This document shows positions 33,481 through 42,664 of a stretch of DNA of 64,000 nt, in pieces (the first letter of the stretch is position 1; every line of letters begins with the position of its first letter). Both the position numbers and the translations under genes were made by a program. The stretch spans positions 558,001 to 622,000 of the forward strand of contig NZ_QUNO01000002.1 of assembly GCF_003387475.1 (NCBI RefSeq), read 5' to 3'. Source of the stretch: Kutzneria buriramensis (GTDB taxonomy: Bacteria > Actinomycetota > Actinomycetes > Mycobacteriales > Pseudonocardiaceae). The notes beneath the pieces are model-generated. The model was not told the origin of the DNA. It made no database searches and saw only the letters and a list, made by a program, of their open reading frames with translations.

Positions 33481-33531
33481 GTCCGCGAGTCCGCTCAGCG
33501 TCACACCGAATGTAGGTTTTGGGCACACGAT
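33481..33531 (+). repeat. Gene-end motif, copy B
   Basis: Reads CGCGAGTC, then CGCTCAGCGTCACACCGAAT, then GTAGGTTTT and GGCACACGA. Positions 33492-33519 match 34282-34309 of copy C exactly on the opposite strand. A single-base deletion relative to copy C shifts the reading frame, so it is not kept as protein. Confidence 0.7.
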
Positions 33532-33728
33532 GCTCAACCGGGCGGTTGCAGCCTAGCGGCGGGCGAATTGCGTGAGCGGTGTACGGCGTTGGCGGGCGCG
33601 AGGTGGACGGCGTGAACACCTTGCGGCGCTTCGGCGAACTCGGTGCGCGGGACGAAACCGACCCGCGGGCGCGGGCCGCCCGTCATGGAGCATCCTTGCC
33701 CGCGCCGGGTCGGCTCCGCGTTCATCCG

Positions 33729-34058
33729 TCAGAGCTCCAACCGGGACCATTCGGCGCGTTCCCGCCAGCCGTCGAGCTCGAACGCCCACGCCGTCAGGAG
33801 GTTGTGGGCGGTGCGCATGTCGGCGGCGATGGTCTGGAAGTGTCGGTCGGCTCCGCCGGCGCGGTACTCGACCAGGTAACTGCCGTCGTCGTTGCGGTAC
33901 GTCTGCGCGTAGGTGTGACCGGTGGCGTCGGCGGTCCGCGTGATGATCAGGTAGTTGCCCTGGCCCTCCTCGATGTCGTCGAGCAGCATGAAGATCGCGT
34001 CCTCCGACGGGTCGTCGATGGACTCGCCCACCTCGGGCTCGGCCTTGAGGATCGGCAC
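33729..34058 (-). CDS. Small acidic protein of unknown family
   Basis: This 109-residue protein starts at GTG 34058, 7 nt after AGGAGGGAG. It begins VPILKAEPEVGESIDDPSED and contains NYLIITRTADATGHTYAQTY, DGSYLVEYRAGG and HFQTIAADMRTAHNLLTAWA, ending WRERAEWSRLEL. The beta-rich middle with GSYLVEYR and a Trp-rich helical end resembles immunity-type or DUF proteins of actinobacteria, but I cannot name a family. It is the only gene between the inverted copies B and C of the gene-end motif. Confidence 0.6.
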   Translation of the reverse strand: MPILKAEPEVGESIDDPSEDAIFMLLDDIEEGQGNYLIITRTADATGHTYAQTYRNDDGSYLVEYRAGGADRHFQTIAADMRTAHNLLTAWAFELDGWRERAEWSRLEL

Positions 34059-34271
34059 GGTCTTGCTCCCTCCTGGGCCGCGAAACGCAGCCTCCCCAAA
34101 AATCCAACACAGAATCCAAGCAGGTGGGGCTGACACTTTCGGGATCCGCAGGGGCGGCTGAGGTGTGATGCGGCCGGACTGTCAGGCCCTTGTGGTTGGC
34201 TGGAAACGGGGGCTGCGTCAAACGATCTTGGTCGCTGGCGGACCAGGGGGTCGGCAAACAGGCGCGGACGG

Positions 34272-34325
34272 CGATGTGCCGGAAACCTACATTCGGTGTG
34301 ACGCTGAGCGTGACTCGCGGGGGTT
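34272..34325 (-). repeat. Gene-end motif, copy C
   Basis: On the minus strand it reads CCCGCGAGTC, CGCTCAGCGTCACACCGAAT, GTAGGTTTCCGGCACATC. Its first half encodes the last residues of the TetR gene (NPRESRSASHRM) and includes its stop. With copy B it forms a 28-bp perfect inverted repeat 762 bp apart. Confidence 0.7.
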
Positions 34326-34853
34326 CAGGTAGGTGAGGAGGTCGTCCACCAGGTCCTCGGGGGAGGCGTGGCCCTTGCCGGTGGGGGAGAGGTGGCCGGC
34401 GGAGGCGAGGTCGGCGGCGCCGTGGGCGAGGGAGCGCAGCAGCGAGGCGAGGCGGACGGGGTCGCCGGCGGGGAGCAGGTGGGCCTCTTGAGCGGCGAGC
34501 ACGGTGTCGACGAGGCGGGCCTGGGCGGCGGTGGCGGCGACGTGCAGTTCGGGGGAGTCGACGGTCCACGGCCCGAAGATCAACCGGAACCGGGCGGGTG
34601 TCTCCTGTGCCCACCGGACGTAGCCGTGCAGGGTCGCGCGAAGCGAGTCGGCGGGCCGCGCGGCGCGGCGTTCGAGCTCGCGGGCGGCGACGGCGGCGAG
34701 CAGGGCTTCCTTGCTGGCGAAGTGTTTGTACGGCGCGTTGTGCGACACCCCGGCCTGCCGACCGACCTCCCGCAGCGTGACGGCCTCGACCCCGCCGGCG
34801 TCGAGCAGGCGCACGGCGGCGTCGAGCAGCGCCTCGCGGGTCCCGGAAGCCAT
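34287..34853 (-). CDS. TetR-family repressor
   Basis: This 188-residue protein has the TetR HTH (VEAVTLREVGRQAGVSHNAPYKHFASKEALLAAV, 22-56) and a helical ligand domain of the TetR_C_33-like kind (RFRLIFGPW). The last twelve residues come from the gene-end motif. It is divergent from the SDR gene with two matching palindromes between, so it almost certainly controls both genes. Confidence 0.9.
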   Translation of the reverse strand: MASGTREALLDAAVRLLDAGGVEAVTLREVGRQAGVSHNAPYKHFASKEALLAAVAARELERRAARPADSLRATLHGYVRWAQETPARFRLIFGPWTVDSPELHVAATAAQARLVDTVLAAQEAHLLPAGDPVRLASLLRSLAHGAADLASAGHLSPTGKGHASPEDLVDDLLTYLNPRESRSASHRM

Positions 34854-34869
34854 GGCGGCATCGTAACCA

Positions 34870-34915
34870 AGGTTGACGCTGTCAACCTGCCGAGCTAGGT
34901 TGACAGCGTCAACCT
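34870..34915. promoter_or_regulatory. Two TetR operators
   Basis: AGGTTGACGCTGTCAACCT (34870-34888) and AGGTTGACAGCGTCAACCT (34897-34915) are near-identical palindromes 27 bp apart in the TetR-SDR intergenic space, a classic double operator. The second ends 11 bp before the SDR start codon. Confidence 0.8.
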
Positions 34916-34926
34916 AAGGGGGAGTC

Positions 34927-35778
34927 ATGCTGGCGGTGGTCACGGGAGCGACCTCGGGCATCGGTGAGGCGATCGCGACGAGGCTGGCCCGGGAGGCGAC
35001 AGTGGTGCTGGTCGGCCGGGACGACGACCGGCTGCGAGAGGCCCGCGGACGCATCACAAAGGCGGTGCCGCAAGCGGATCTGGTGCTGGAGAAGGCGGAT
35101 CTGGCGCTGGGCAAGGAGGTTCGGGACCTAGCCGAGCGACTGCCGATGCCGGACGTGGTGGTCAGCAACGCGGCGGTGATCACGAACCTCGACGACCGCA
35201 CGGCGGAGGATCGCCAGACGCTACTGGCGACCAATCACCTCGCGCCGTACCTGCTGCTCAGGCTGCTGGCGGCGAAGAGCCGCAAGGCGCGGTTCGTGAT
35301 CGTCGGCGCGGACCCGGTGGCGCTCGCGCGGGTGCCGGTGGACCTGGACGACCTGGAATCCCGGCACCTCACCACGCCGGATCCCGATCTCACGCCGTTC
35401 GCGGCCTACGGCCGCACCAAGAACATGAACGCGATGTTCGCCTACGCCCTGGCGAGAAGACTCGACACGATCACCGTCAACGTGGCGCACCCGGGCATCA
35501 TCGCCGGCACCCGACTCGGCCGGAACGCCCGCGGCGCGCTGAAGGAACTCGGCGACCGACTCGCCCGCACGTCCCCGGGGCCGGACGTCGGCGCGGACAC
35601 GCCGTGCTGGCTGGCCACATCGTCCGAAGTGGACGGACAGACGGGCGGCTGCTACGTGGACCGCCGGAAGGTGCCGACCGCCGATCACACCACGGATCCG
35701 GCCCGCTGCGACCGGTTGTGGCGGGAAAGCGCTCACCTGGTGGGATTGTCCGAGCATCAGGAACGCCGCTCACGGTAG
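34927..35778 (+). CDS. Short-chain dehydrogenase/reductase
   Basis: This 283-residue SDR has the cofactor motif TGATSGIG (6-13), the active-site YGRTK, and the LDLDD-type loop VDLDDLESRH. The usual catalytic Ser in the preceding strand appears as VIVGADPVAL, so catalysis may be altered. LVGRDD after strand 2 (Arg) suggests NADPH. It resembles retinol-dehydrogenase-like SDRs. It is divergent from and probably repressed by the TetR protein; the MFS gene follows after 11 bp. Confidence 0.87.
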   Translation: MLAVVTGATSGIGEAIATRLAREATVVLVGRDDDRLREARGRITKAVPQADLVLEKADLALGKEVRDLAERLPMPDVVVSNAAVITNLDDRTAEDRQTLLATNHLAPYLLLRLLAAKSRKARFVIVGADPVALARVPVDLDDLESRHLTTPDPDLTPFAAYGRTKNMNAMFAYALARRLDTITVNVAHPGIIAGTRLGRNARGALKELGDRLARTSPGPDVGADTPCWLATSSEVDGQTGGCYVDRRKVPTADHTTDPARCDRLWRESAHLVGLSEHQERRSR

Positions 35779-35789
35779 CGTCACGGCAC

Positions 35790-37019
35790 GTGCGAACCGG
35801 CCGCTGGAACCGCGACTTCTCCCTGTTCTTCGTGGCCCGCGCGGCCGCCCGCCTGGGCGACATGATGCTGCCGGTCGCGCTCGCCGCCGGCCTGATCCAG
35901 TACGGCTACGGCGTCGGCGCGGTCGGCGCCGCGATGGCCGCATTCAGTGCGTGTTTCGCGGGTTTCGTCATATTCGGCGGCGTGATCGCGGACCGGTTCG
36001 ACACCCGCGCGGTGATGGTGTGCGCGGACCTGGCCCGGGTGGTCACGCAGTCCTCGGTGGCGGTCATGTTCTTCACCGGCCACGTCGTGCTCTGGCAGAT
36101 CTGCGCCATCGGCGCGGTCAACGGCCTGTGCGCGGCGCTGTTCCAGCCGGGCATCGCGAGCACGATCCCGCAGATCGCCACGGATGTGCAGGGCGCCAAC
36201 GGAATCATCCGCACCGCCGAGTCGGTGGCGGGCGTGGCCGGCCCGGCGTTCGCGGGCCTGCTGATCGGCGTGACGTCGGTCGGCGGCGTTTTCGCCGCGC
36301 ACGCGGCGACGTACCTCACCAGTGCGCTTTGCCTGGTGGGCCTGCGACTCCGCCGCCAACCGCGGCCGGTGGAGCGAGCGCGGTTCCGGGCCGATCTGGT
36401 CGAGGGCTGGCGCGAGTTCGCCGCCCGCGGCTGGGTGTGGGGGGTGATCCTGGTCTGGATGGTCCTGATGATCACCAGCTTCGGCCCGCTCACCCCGCTG
36501 GTCGCCACCGAGATCATCACCCACCACGGCGACACCGCGTACGGCCTGGTCAACTCGGTCGGCGGGGCCGGCATGGCGGTCGGCGGCCTGATCGCGATGC
36601 GGCTGCGCCCCCGCCACCCGCTGCGCGCCGGCGCGATCGCGATGTTCGGCTACGGCGCGCAGCCGCTGGCCGTCGCCCTGCACGCCCCGATCTGGCTGGT
36701 CGCGGGCGCGTGCGCGATCAGCGGCGCGGTCCAGACGTTCTGGGGCGTGATGTGGGCGACGAGCATCCAGACCCAGATCCCCGGCTCGATCCTCAACCGC
36801 ATCCACGCCTACGAGGTCGCCGGCTCGCTGGCGATGATGCCGGTCGGCCAGGCGCTCGCCGGCCCGGCGGCGGGTCTGCTCGGCGAGGGCCCGGTGCTGC
36901 TGGTCGGGGCGGCGACGGCGGCGACCGGCATGGCGGTGCTGCTGGCGGCGAGGCCGATCCGGGATCTCGGCCGGGTGGATCGGGCAAGTCGCCATGAGCC
37001 GGAGCTGGTGACAGGCTGA
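35790..37019 (+). CDS. MFS transporter (MFS_3 exporter type)
   Basis: This 409-residue protein starts NRDFSLFFVARAAARLGDMM and has GGVIADRFDTRAVMV as the loop 2-3 motif, QPGIASTIPQI between helices, and about twelve helices. GTG 35790 starts 11 bp after the SDR stop, so an SDR-MFS transcript under the TetR operators is likely, giving a detoxify-and-export pair. Substrate unknown. Confidence 0.85.
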   Translation: MRTGRWNRDFSLFFVARAAARLGDMMLPVALAAGLIQYGYGVGAVGAAMAAFSACFAGFVIFGGVIADRFDTRAVMVCADLARVVTQSSVAVMFFTGHVVLWQICAIGAVNGLCAALFQPGIASTIPQIATDVQGANGIIRTAESVAGVAGPAFAGLLIGVTSVGGVFAAHAATYLTSALCLVGLRLRRQPRPVERARFRADLVEGWREFAARGWVWGVILVWMVLMITSFGPLTPLVATEIITHHGDTAYGLVNSVGGAGMAVGGLIAMRLRPRHPLRAGAIAMFGYGAQPLAVALHAPIWLVAGACAISGAVQTFWGVMWATSIQTQIPGSILNRIHAYEVAGSLAMMPVGQALAGPAAGLLGEGPVLLVGAATAATGMAVLLAARPIRDLGRVDRASRHEPELVTG

Positions 37020-37023
37020 CCTC

Positions 37024-37809
37024 ATGCGCTCCGACCTGCTCTCCGTCCCCGGCGCCCCGGACCGCGCGAATGAGGACTTCGCTGCACTGTCGGCAACGAG
37101 GGCGGCCTTGGTGCTGGACGGGGTGACGCCGCCGCCGGACGGCCGAACGGGGTGCATCCACACGGTGACCTGGTATGTCCAGCAGCTGGGGCCGGCGCTC
37201 CTCCAGAGGGCGGCGACGCGCCGGGACCAGGCGCTCCAGGACTGCCTGGCGGAGGCCATCGCGCAGACGGCGGCGAAGCATGAGGACACCTGCGACCTGA
37301 GCCACCGCCGAACCCCGCAGGCGACGGTGGTGGCGCTGCGCTGGGACGCCAACGAGCTGGAGTACCTCGTGCTGTCGGACTCGGTCCTGCTGGTGGACGT
37401 CGACGGCGCGATCGAACCGATCCTCGACACCCGCCTCGATGAGCTCCTGCGCCGGCCGGAGCTGCGCGAAATCCGCTACACGCCGGCCTACTTCCAAGCG
37501 GTGGAGGCCTTCCGCAACGCCGATGGCGGCTTCTACACGGCGGCGGCGGACCCTGAGGTCGCCAAGCGCGCGGTCACCGGTCGCCTGAGCAACGTTCGAG
37601 CGGCGGCGGCGATGTCGGACGGCGCCTCGCGCTGGACCGAGGTGTTCGGATTCGGCGGCTGGACGGAGCTGTTCGCACAGGTCAGGGACGCGGGCGCGCA
37701 GGCGGTGATCGACGAGGTGCGCCAGGCGGAGTCCGCGGACCCGGACCGGCAGGCCTTCCCCCGCGGCAAGGCCCACGACGACGCGTCGATCGTCTTCCTG
37801 GAGTTCTGA
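37024..37809 (+). CDS. PP2C-type protein phosphatase domain protein
   Basis: This 261-residue protein shows spread-out PP2C motifs: NEDFAAL near 18, VLDGVTPPP near 30, PQATVVALRW near 98, AMSDGASRW near 199 and KAHDDASIVFLEF at the end, which carry the metal-binding aspartates. It is shorter than classic PP2C and lacks a sensor or membrane part. It follows the MFS gene by 4 bp and so is probably co-expressed with it; no kinase is adjacent. A hairpin follows. Confidence 0.8.
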   Translation: MRSDLLSVPGAPDRANEDFAALSATRAALVLDGVTPPPDGRTGCIHTVTWYVQQLGPALLQRAATRRDQALQDCLAEAIAQTAAKHEDTCDLSHRRTPQATVVALRWDANELEYLVLSDSVLLVDVDGAIEPILDTRLDELLRRPELREIRYTPAYFQAVEAFRNADGGFYTAAADPEVAKRAVTGRLSNVRAAAAMSDGASRWTEVFGFGGWTELFAQVRDAGAQAVIDEVRQAESADPDRQAFPRGKAHDDASIVFLEF

Positions 37810-37823
37810 GACCCACGAGAGGA

Positions 37824-37848
37824 GGGCATGCGTGGTTGACGCATGCCC
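37824..37848 (+). terminator. Hairpin terminator after the PP2C gene
   Basis: GGGCATGCGT (37824-37833) and ACGCATGCCC (37839-37848) form a perfect 10-bp stem with a 5-nt loop, 15 bp after the stop, closing the SDR-MFS-PP2C unit. Confidence 0.75.
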
Positions 37849-37861
37849 GCATCCGGCCTAC

Positions 37862-37879
37862 CGTTTTCATCAATAGAAA
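37862..37879. promoter_or_regulatory. AT-rich dyad upstream of iclR, candidate operator
   Basis: GTTTTC and GAAAC flank ATCAATA just upstream of the IclR start; this is the only AT-rich stretch in the area. IclR proteins commonly bind such sites near their own promoter. Confidence 0.35.
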
Positions 37880-37904
37880 CCCAACTTTCACATAGTGGGA
37901 CCTG

Positions 37905-38675
37905 ATGACTCAAGGTGAATCGGCGAGGACCGAAGGTGGCGAGACGGCCCGCCGCGCGCTGCGCCTGATCGAGGCGGTGGTCACCGCGGGCGACCCGATC
38001 GGCCTCGACGACCTGGCGACACAGGTCGGCCTGTCGAAGAGCACCTGCTACCGCCTGCTCCGCGTCCTTCAGGACGAGCTGTACGTGGAGCGGGTCGACG
38101 CGGGCGGCTACCGCGTCGGCAACCGGCTGATCGCGGTGTCCTCAGCGGTGCTGGCCGATGCCGCGCTGTACCAGGCGGCGCGGCCGGCGCTGCGGGCGTT
38201 GTCGGACGCCTCGGGCGAGACGGCGACCCTGCATCTACGGGCCGGCAATCGCAACATCCTCGTGCTGGGCGTGGAAAGCGCCGACCAGGTGCTGCGCCGC
38301 GCGGCGACGGTCGGCGAGACGACGGGACTGGGCAGCGGTTCCAGCGGCCGCTCGATCCTGGCGTTCCTGCCGGCCGCGGAGGCGGAGCCGATCATCATGG
38401 CCGCCGACGACCCGCAGGCCCTGCGCCGGTCGCTCGACGAGATCCGCCGCGACGGCTACGCGCTCTCCTACGGCGCGAATCACCCTGGAGTGCACGGCAT
38501 CGCCGCGCCGGTGCTGTCCACTTTTGACGTTGTCGGCCAGCCGATGTCGGTCGCGCTGTCCGGGCCGGCGGACCGTTGGACGGGCGCCCGCATGGCGTCC
38601 TTCGCGGACAAGCTGATCACCACCTGCGCGCACCTGTCCGAGCTGTTCGACACCGGCTGGAGGTCGAACCCGTGA
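37905..38675 (+). CDS. IclR-family transcriptional regulator
   Basis: This 256-residue protein has an N-terminal winged helix (ARRALRLIEAVV; HTH LDDLATQVGLSKSTCYRLLRVL) and the IclR GAF-like effector domain (AALHLR-type TATLHLRAGNRNILVLGVES; YALSYGANHPGVHGIAAPV). It heads a tight co-directional operon: its stop overlaps the next GTG (GTGA). The effector is probably an organic acid handled by the operon. Confidence 0.9.
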   Translation: MTQGESARTEGGETARRALRLIEAVVTAGDPIGLDDLATQVGLSKSTCYRLLRVLQDELYVERVDAGGYRVGNRLIAVSSAVLADAALYQAARPALRALSDASGETATLHLRAGNRNILVLGVESADQVLRRAATVGETTGLGSGSSGRSILAFLPAAEAEPIIMAADDPQALRRSLDEIRRDGYALSYGANHPGVHGIAAPVLSTFDVVGQPMSVALSGPADRWTGARMASFADKLITTCAHLSELFDTGWRSNP

Positions 38676-40045
38676 CCGCCACGACAACTCTGTCGAACTG
38701 GCTGGCCGACCTCACCTGGGACGCGGTGCCGCCGACAACGCGGACCAGGGCCAAGCACCTGGTGCTCGACGGCCTTGCCTGCGCGCTGATCGGCGCGCAG
38801 CTGCCGTGGTCGAGGATCGCCGTGCAAGGCGTGACCTCCTTTGAGGGAAACGGATCCGGCACGGTGATCGGCTGGGGCCGGACGATCAGCCCGCCGGCCG
38901 CCGCGCTGCTCAACGGGACCTTCATCCAGGGCTTCGAACTGGACGACTTCCACCCGCTGGCGCCGGTGCACTCCTGCTCGATCGTGCTGCCTTCCCTGCT
39001 GGCCACGGCGGAACTGCTCGGCGGAGTGTCCGGAAAGGACTTTCTGCTCGGCGTGGTCGCGGGGTTCGAGGTGGGGCCGCGGGTCGGGCTGGCGCTGCAC
39101 GGCGCGCAGATGCTCAACCGCGGCTGGCACTCCGGATCGGTGTTCGGCCCGATGGCCAGCGCCGCCGCCTCGGGCGTGCTGCGCGGGCTCACCGCCGCGC
39201 AGTTCGAGGATGCGATCGCGCTGGGTGCCACGCAGTCGTCCGGGCTGATGGCCGCCCAGTACGAAGCGATGTCCAAGCGCATGCACCACGGATTCGCGTC
39301 ACGCAACGGCTTCTACGCCGCAGGGCTCGCCGCCGCCGGCTACACCGGCATCAAGCAGGTCTTCGAGCGCGGGTACGGCGGTTTCCTGTCCACGTTCGGC
39401 GAGGGCCACGACCCGGACATCACGCAGATCACTCATGGCTTGGGCGAGATCTGGCACACCGACCTGAGCGTCATCAAGGCGCACGCCGCGATGGGTGGCC
39501 TGCACGGCGGGATCCAGGCGGCCTTGTCCTTGCGGGACAAGGCTTCCCCCAACGAAATCGAGCGCATCGACATCGACGTGACGTCCACCGTGTATCACCA
39601 CGGCTGGTGGACACCGCAACGGCCGATGACCACGATCGGCGCGCAGATGAACATCGGCTACGCCGTCGCCGTCGCGCTGCTCGACGGCGAGGTGATGCCG
39701 GCGCAGTTCACCGCGCAGCGCATCGACAGCGACGACGTGTGGTCGCTGCTGCCGCGAGTCGACGTCAAGCAGGACAACGAACTCGGCCGCTTCGCCACCA
39801 GGCTGACGATCACGCTCAAGGACGGCGCCGAGCTGACAGAGCTGGTCGAGCAGCCGCGCGGCGGTCCGGCGAACCCGCTGAGCAACGACGACATCGTCAC
39901 CAAGTACCGGGCGCTGACCGCCGGCGTCCTGGAGCCCGAGCGGGCCGAGGCGATCGAAAGCCACGTGTTGGCGCTCGACACCGCGACCGACATCTGCGAC
40001 CTGATCCGGCTGCTCGCCGCGCCCGTGTGCGGCGCGTTGGACTGA
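38672..40045 (+). CDS. MmgE/PrpD-family protein (2-methylcitrate dehydratase-like)
   Basis: This 457-residue protein matches the MmgE/PrpD family: LVLDGLACALIGA near 30, the helical core GFELDDFHPLAPVHSCSIVLP (89-109), SKRMHHGFASRNGFYAAGLAA and the C-terminal domain with KAHAAMGGLHGGIQAAL. The family holds 2-methylcitrate dehydratase, iminodisuccinate epimerase and cis-aconitate decarboxylase. Context favours dehydration of a tricarboxylate or hydroxy-dicarboxylate. It is coupled to the IclR gene upstream and the lyase downstream. Confidence 0.87.
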   Translation: MTATTTLSNWLADLTWDAVPPTTRTRAKHLVLDGLACALIGAQLPWSRIAVQGVTSFEGNGSGTVIGWGRTISPPAAALLNGTFIQGFELDDFHPLAPVHSCSIVLPSLLATAELLGGVSGKDFLLGVVAGFEVGPRVGLALHGAQMLNRGWHSGSVFGPMASAAASGVLRGLTAAQFEDAIALGATQSSGLMAAQYEAMSKRMHHGFASRNGFYAAGLAAAGYTGIKQVFERGYGGFLSTFGEGHDPDITQITHGLGEIWHTDLSVIKAHAAMGGLHGGIQAALSLRDKASPNEIERIDIDVTSTVYHHGWWTPQRPMTTIGAQMNIGYAVAVALLDGEVMPAQFTAQRIDSDDVWSLLPRVDVKQDNELGRFATRLTITLKDGAELTELVEQPRGGPANPLSNDDIVTKYRALTAGVLEPERAEAIESHVLALDTATDICDLIRLLAAPVCGALD

Positions 40046-40932
40046 TGGGAACCACCATGACCGCCGCACGAGCCCGGTTACGGGCGTTGTTGTCCACAGA
40101 GGAACTGATCACCGCCCCCGGCGTCTTCGACGGCCTCTCCGCCTCGCTGGCCAAGCGGCTCGGCTTCGCCGCCGCGTACATGACCGGCGCCGGCGTGTCC
40201 GCGGCCGGCTTCGGCCTGCCGGACATCGGACTGGTGTCGCAGACCGAGATGGTCGAGCGGGCCAGGATGATCACGAGCGTGCTCGGGGACCTGCCGCTGA
40301 TCGCCGACGCCGACACCGGCTACGGTGGCCCGCTGAACGTGGTGCGCACGGTGCGCGAGTACGAGCGGGCCGGTGTCGCCGCCCTGCACCTGGAGGACCA
40401 GGCGTTCCCCAAGCGCTGCGGGCACTTGCCGGACAAGGAGCTGATCGGCGCCGGCGCGTACCTGGACAAGCTGCGCGCCGCACTGGACGCCCGGGTCGAC
40501 GAGAACCTGGTGATCATCGCCCGCACCGACGCCCGCGCGCCGCTGGGCCTGGACGAGGCGATCGACCGGGCCAACCTGTACGCCGCCGAGGGCGCCGACG
40601 TGATCTTCGTGGAGGCCCCGCAGAGCCTCGCCGAACTGGAGCGGGTCGCCGCCGAGGTGCCCGCGCCGCTGCTGATCAACATGGTGCAGGGCGGCCTCAC
40701 GCCCGACACCGGCGCGGAAACCCTGGCCCGCCTGGGGTTCCGGATCGCCATCCACCCCGGCGCCGCGCTGGCCGCGAGCGCGTACGCGATGCTGCACTCG
40801 CTGGCCGCCCTGCGCGGCGCCGAGGCCGAACCCGTGTCGGCGAGCCCGGCCGGCTTCTTCGAGCTGGTCGGCCTCAGGGAATGGTCCGAGCTGGGGGAGC
40901 GCTACCGCGAGGAGGCCCGGTCATGGGCATGA
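40045..40932 (+). CDS. Isocitrate lyase/PEP mutase family lyase (methylisocitrate or dimethylmalate lyase-like)
   Basis: This 295-residue TIM-barrel enzyme has the metal site IADADTGYGG (about 92-101), HLEDQ, and the lyase loop KRCGH with its catalytic Cys, which separates C-C lyases from phosphonate mutases. It should cleave a methylisocitrate- or dimethylmalate-like substrate by retro-aldol chemistry. ATG 40045 overlaps the previous stop (TGATG); ATG 40057 is an alternative. It sits between PrpD-like and aconitase-like genes, so all four likely serve one pathway. Confidence 0.88.
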   Translation: MGTTMTAARARLRALLSTEELITAPGVFDGLSASLAKRLGFAAAYMTGAGVSAAGFGLPDIGLVSQTEMVERARMITSVLGDLPLIADADTGYGGPLNVVRTVREYERAGVAALHLEDQAFPKRCGHLPDKELIGAGAYLDKLRAALDARVDENLVIIARTDARAPLGLDEAIDRANLYAAEGADVIFVEAPQSLAELERVAAEVPAPLLINMVQGGLTPDTGAETLARLGFRIAIHPGAALAASAYAMLHSLAALRGAEAEPVSASPAGFFELVGLREWSELGERYREEARSWA

Positions 40933-42170
40933 CGATGATCGAGAAGATCCTGGCCCGCTCGGCCGGTCTGGACGAGGTGCGCGCCGGCCAGACGGTGGTG
41001 TCCGAGGTGGACATGACCGTGCTGATCGACCTCCAGTTCGCCACCGGCTGGGTGCAGCCGCTGCGCATCGCCGACCCGGCCAAGGTCGCGGTGATCATGG
41101 ACCACGCGGTGCCGGCGCCCACCCTGCACGACGCCGAGGCCGGTCCGCGGGCGCGCAAGTTCGCCCGGGACTACGGCATCGACCGTTTCTACGACGTCGG
41201 CCGGCACGGCATCTGCCACCAGGTGATCGCCGAGAACGGCCTGGCCCGGCCCGGCGAAGTGCTGGCCTGCACCGACTCGCACACCTGCGCCGGCGGCGCG
41301 TACAACACGGCCGCGCGCGGCCTCGGGCCGGCCGAGGTGTACTCCATCCTGTGCACCGGCAGGACGTGGTTCACGGTCGCGCCGACCATCCGCTACGAAC
41401 TCGTCGCCACGTTGCCGGACTTCGTCAGCGGCAAGGACATCTTCCTGCACATCGCCGGGAAGCACGGCGACGCCACCAACCGCAACCTGGAGTTCGGCGG
41501 CCCCGGCCTGGCGTCGGTCCCGATGCACGACCGGCGCACGATCGCCACCCAGTGCGCGGAGATCTCCGCCGACTTCGCCACCTTCGGCGTGGACGAGGTG
41601 TGCCGGGGGTTCCTCGACGCGCACACCGACCGCCCGTACACGCCGGCCGACGCCGACGAAGACGCCCGGTACGAGGACATCCGCGAGATCGATCTGTCCA
41701 CACTGGAGCCTTATGTCGCCCGGCCGGGCACCGTGAGCCACAACGCGATACCGGTATCACAGCTGGAACACCGCACGGTCGACCAGTGCTTCATCGGCTC
41801 CTGCGCCAACGGCCAGCTGGAGGATCTCCGCATCGCCGCCGACATCCTGCGCGGCCGTGAGGTCGCCCCAGGCGTCCGACTGCTGGTGACGCCGGCGTCG
41901 CAAAAGGTATACCGGGACGCCGTGCGGCTCGGGTACGTCGAGGCGCTGGCCGACGCGGGCGCGGTCGTGACGAACTCGACCTGCGGGGCCTGCTTCGGTT
42001 ACCACATGGGTGTGGTTGCCGCCGGCGAGGTCTGCCTGACCGCGAGCACCCGAAACTTCAAGGGGCGCATGGGAAGTCCGGACGCCGAGATCTACATGGC
42101 GTCGCCGGCCACGGTCGCCGCCTCGGCGATTGCCGGGCATGTCGTGGATCCACGGAAGGAGATCGCCTGA
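40923..42170 (+). CDS. Aconitase/LeuC-type hydratase, large subunit
   Basis: This 415-residue protein has the iron-sulphur ligands of the aconitase superfamily: Cys in TDSHTCAGG (N-terminal side), Cys in [10 protein letters not shown], and the paired TCGACFGYH. Its size and separate small subunit match archaeal-type homoaconitase/isopropylmalate isomerase and dimethylmaleate hydratase rather than mono-subunit aconitase. It would hydrate and shift the double bond of an unsaturated diacid. It overlaps the lyase gene by 10 bp and the small-subunit gene by 1 bp. Confidence 0.9.
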   Translation: MGMTMIEKILARSAGLDEVRAGQTVVSEVDMTVLIDLQFATGWVQPLRIADPAKVAVIMDHAVPAPTLHDAEAGPRARKFARDYGIDRFYDVGRHGICHQVIAENGLARPGEVLACTDSHTCAGGAYNTAARGLGPAEVYSILCTGRTWFTVAPTIRYELVATLPDFVSGKDIFLHIAGKHGDATNRNLEFGGPGLASVPMHDRRTIATQCAEISADFATFGVDEVCRGFLDAHTDRPYTPADADEDARYEDIREIDLSTLEPYVARPGTVSHNAIPVSQLEHRTVDQCFIGSCANGQLEDLRIAADILRGREVAPGVRLLVTPASQKVYRDAVRLGYVEALADAGAVVTNSTCGACFGYHMGVVAAGEVCLTASTRNFKGRMGSPDAEIYMASPATVAASAIAGHVVDPRKEIA

Positions 42171-42664
42171 TGGAGATCGAGGGGCGCGTGTGGGTGGTCG
42201 GCGACTCCGTGACCACCGACGCCATGTATCCCGGCTACGCCATGAAACTCCCGCTGCCCGAGGCGGCCCGGCACGTCTTCTACGATCTCCGTCCCGGTTG
42301 GACAGACGAGGTGCGAGAAGGCGATGTCGTGGTCGCCGGCCGCAACTTCGGGCTCGGCTCCTCGCGCCCGGTCGCCTCGCTGTTCCTGGAGCTCGGCGTG
42401 CGGGCACTGCTGGCCGACGAGTTCAACTCCCTGTTCCTGCGCAACTGCATCAACTTCGGCCTGCCGGCGCTGACCGTGCCGGGCGTGCGCGGGATCTTCG
42501 CCGACGGCGACACCGCCCGTGTCGACTTCGTCGAGGGCTGGTGCGAGAACGTCACCACGAGGGCGAAAATCCAGGCGGAGCCGCTGCCGGACTTCGTGCG
42601 GGACATCCTCGCCGCCGGCGGCCTGCTGCCCAAGCTCGCCCGGGAAGGCTACGTGCCGCGATGA
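42170..42664 (+). CDS. Aconitase/LeuD-type hydratase, small subunit
   Basis: This 164-residue swivel domain begins [20 protein letters not shown] and has the substrate-binding loop [13 protein letters not shown] (58-70) and [22 protein letters not shown]. It pairs with the large subunit immediately upstream (start codon overlaps its stop, TGATG). Specificity loop YPGYAMK differs from leucine-pathway LeuD, in agreement with another substrate. Stop overlaps the next ATG (ATGA). Confidence 0.9.
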   Translation: MEIEGRVWVVGDSVTTDAMYPGYAMKLPLPEAARHVFYDLRPGWTDEVREGDVVVAGRNFGLGSSRPVASLFLELGVRALLADEFNSLFLRNCINFGLPALTVPGVRGIFADGDTARVDFVEGWCENVTTRAKIQAEPLPDFVRDILAAGGLLPKLAREGYVPR

